Shown: positions 63,641-64,000 of the stretch, piece by piece
Numbering within the stretch: position 1 is the first letter of the stretch
Layout of the letters: each line of letters opens with the position of its first letter
Assembly: GCA_022841475.1 (NCBI GenBank)
Contig: JALHRJ010000006.1
Span: forward strand, 62,001 to 126,000
Direction of reading: 5' to 3'
DNA from: Cyclobacteriaceae bacterium
Lineage (GTDB): Bacteria; Bacteroidota; Bacteroidia; Cytophagales; Cyclobacteriaceae
DNA length: 64,000 nucleotides
Notes under the pieces: model-generated
Told to the model about the DNA's origin: nothing
What the model saw: only the letters and a program-made list of their open reading frames with translations
Database searches by the model: none
Program-made: the position numbers and the translations under genes

Positions 63641-64000
63641 TTGAATAAAAAGAAAATCATCAACGACCCGGTCTATGGATTCATCTCATTAGAGAGTGAT
63701 TTAATCTATGATCTGATCCAACATCCTTATTTCCAACGTCTCCGGTATATCAAACAATTGGGATTAAGTGACCTTGTTTACCCGGGTGCCTTACATACTC
63801 GGTTTCATCACGCTTTAGGCGCCATGCATCTGATGAGTCGCGTCATGAGAAATCTGCAACTCAAGGGTGTTGAGATCAGTGAACAGGAAGCCGAAGCCGC
63901 ACAAATAGCCATTTTACTTCATGACATCGGGCATGGTCCCCTGTCTCATGCCCTGGAAGAAACTCTTTTACAAGACATTAATCACGAAAGTCTTTCATAC
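63641..64000 (+). CDS. HD-domain phosphohydrolase, N-terminal part (cut by window end)
   Basis: A TTG start at 63641 opens MNKKKIINDPVYGFISLESD. No ATG exists in frame between the preceding stop (63593) and this point. The visible 120 residues contain YLQRLRYI-like FQRLRYIKQLGLSDLVYPGA, RFHHALGAMHLM (first metal His) and ILLHDIGHGPLSHALEE (the HD pair). The family includes dGTPase-like and SAMHD1-related hydrolases of nucleotides. The frame is open to the last base, so the C-terminal part lies outside the window. Confidence 0.85.
   Translation, partial: MNKKKIINDPVYGFISLESDLIYDLIQHPYFQRLRYIKQLGLSDLVYPGALHTRFHHALGAMHLMSRVMRNLQLKGVEISEQEAEAAQIAILLHDIGHGPLSHALEETLLQDINHESLSY

Overview
The window looks like chromosomal DNA from a member of the Bacteroidota, most likely the order Cytophagales. 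Three large secreted proteins end in type IX secretion system (T9SS) sorting domains (one type A, two of the gliding-motility type B). PorX and a PorP/SprF protein are present. Several genes are preceded by the Bacteroidota -7 promoter motif TAnnTTTG, and Shine-Dalgarno sequences are mostly absent. No rRNA, tRNA, IS element or CRISPR array was found, and no gene-free stretch exceeds about 250 bases.

Region 1 (1-3099) is the 3' end of a large T9SS cargo gene that enters from the left. Region 2 (about 3.1-21.9 kb) is a surface-polysaccharide locus, AT-rich in its centre. It holds an SGNH hydrolase, a DprE1/DprE2-like epimerase pair, two GT-C-like membrane proteins, an acyltransferase, a half-length TolC-like protein, an O-antigen ligase/polymerase, a flippase, a Wzc-like chain-length protein, a glycosyltransferase and an unrecognised small membrane-anchored protein. 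It ends with a five-gene plus-strand operon: carbamoyltransferase, a 49-residue DUF5989/SxtK-like protein, an SxtJ-like protein, a UbiA prenyltransferase resembling polyprenyl-phosphate phosphoribosyltransferase, and a HAD phosphatase. The UbiA, HAD, DprE1 and DprE2 proteins would together make a polyprenyl-phosphate arabinofuranose donor, so I infer a glycan carrying arabinofuranosyl and carbamoyl groups.

Region 3 (21.9-34.7 kb, minus strand) is a tight three-gene T9SS surface module. It contains a 3522-residue adhesin-like protein with 37 tandem domains of two alternating types, a PorP/SprF outer-membrane protein, and a PD40 propeller protein with a degenerate OmpA-like end.

Region 4 (35-64 kb) is mainly housekeeping: a GT2 enzyme, a tandem FKBP lipoprotein, a universal stress protein, a membrane histidine-kinase-like protein without an ATPase domain, a patatin, a DEAD-box helicase with a structured leader, a phosphodiesterase, a small basic protein with its own promoter and terminator, HisRS with an unusual internal insertion, HutH, a T9SS cargo protein, YbaB, a second GT2, PspC, an OmpA/TPR lipoprotein, PdhB, a fumarylacetoacetase operon, an RsmF-like methyltransferase, an MFS transporter and ValRS. 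The right end carries the porX-tsaE-ald overlapping operon, divergent from an HD-domain phosphohydrolase cut by the window edge.

The observations most worth following are the split arabinose-donor pathway combined with the carbamoyltransferase trio, the roughly 100-residue insertion in HisRS, and the higher-order duplication inside the giant repeat protein.
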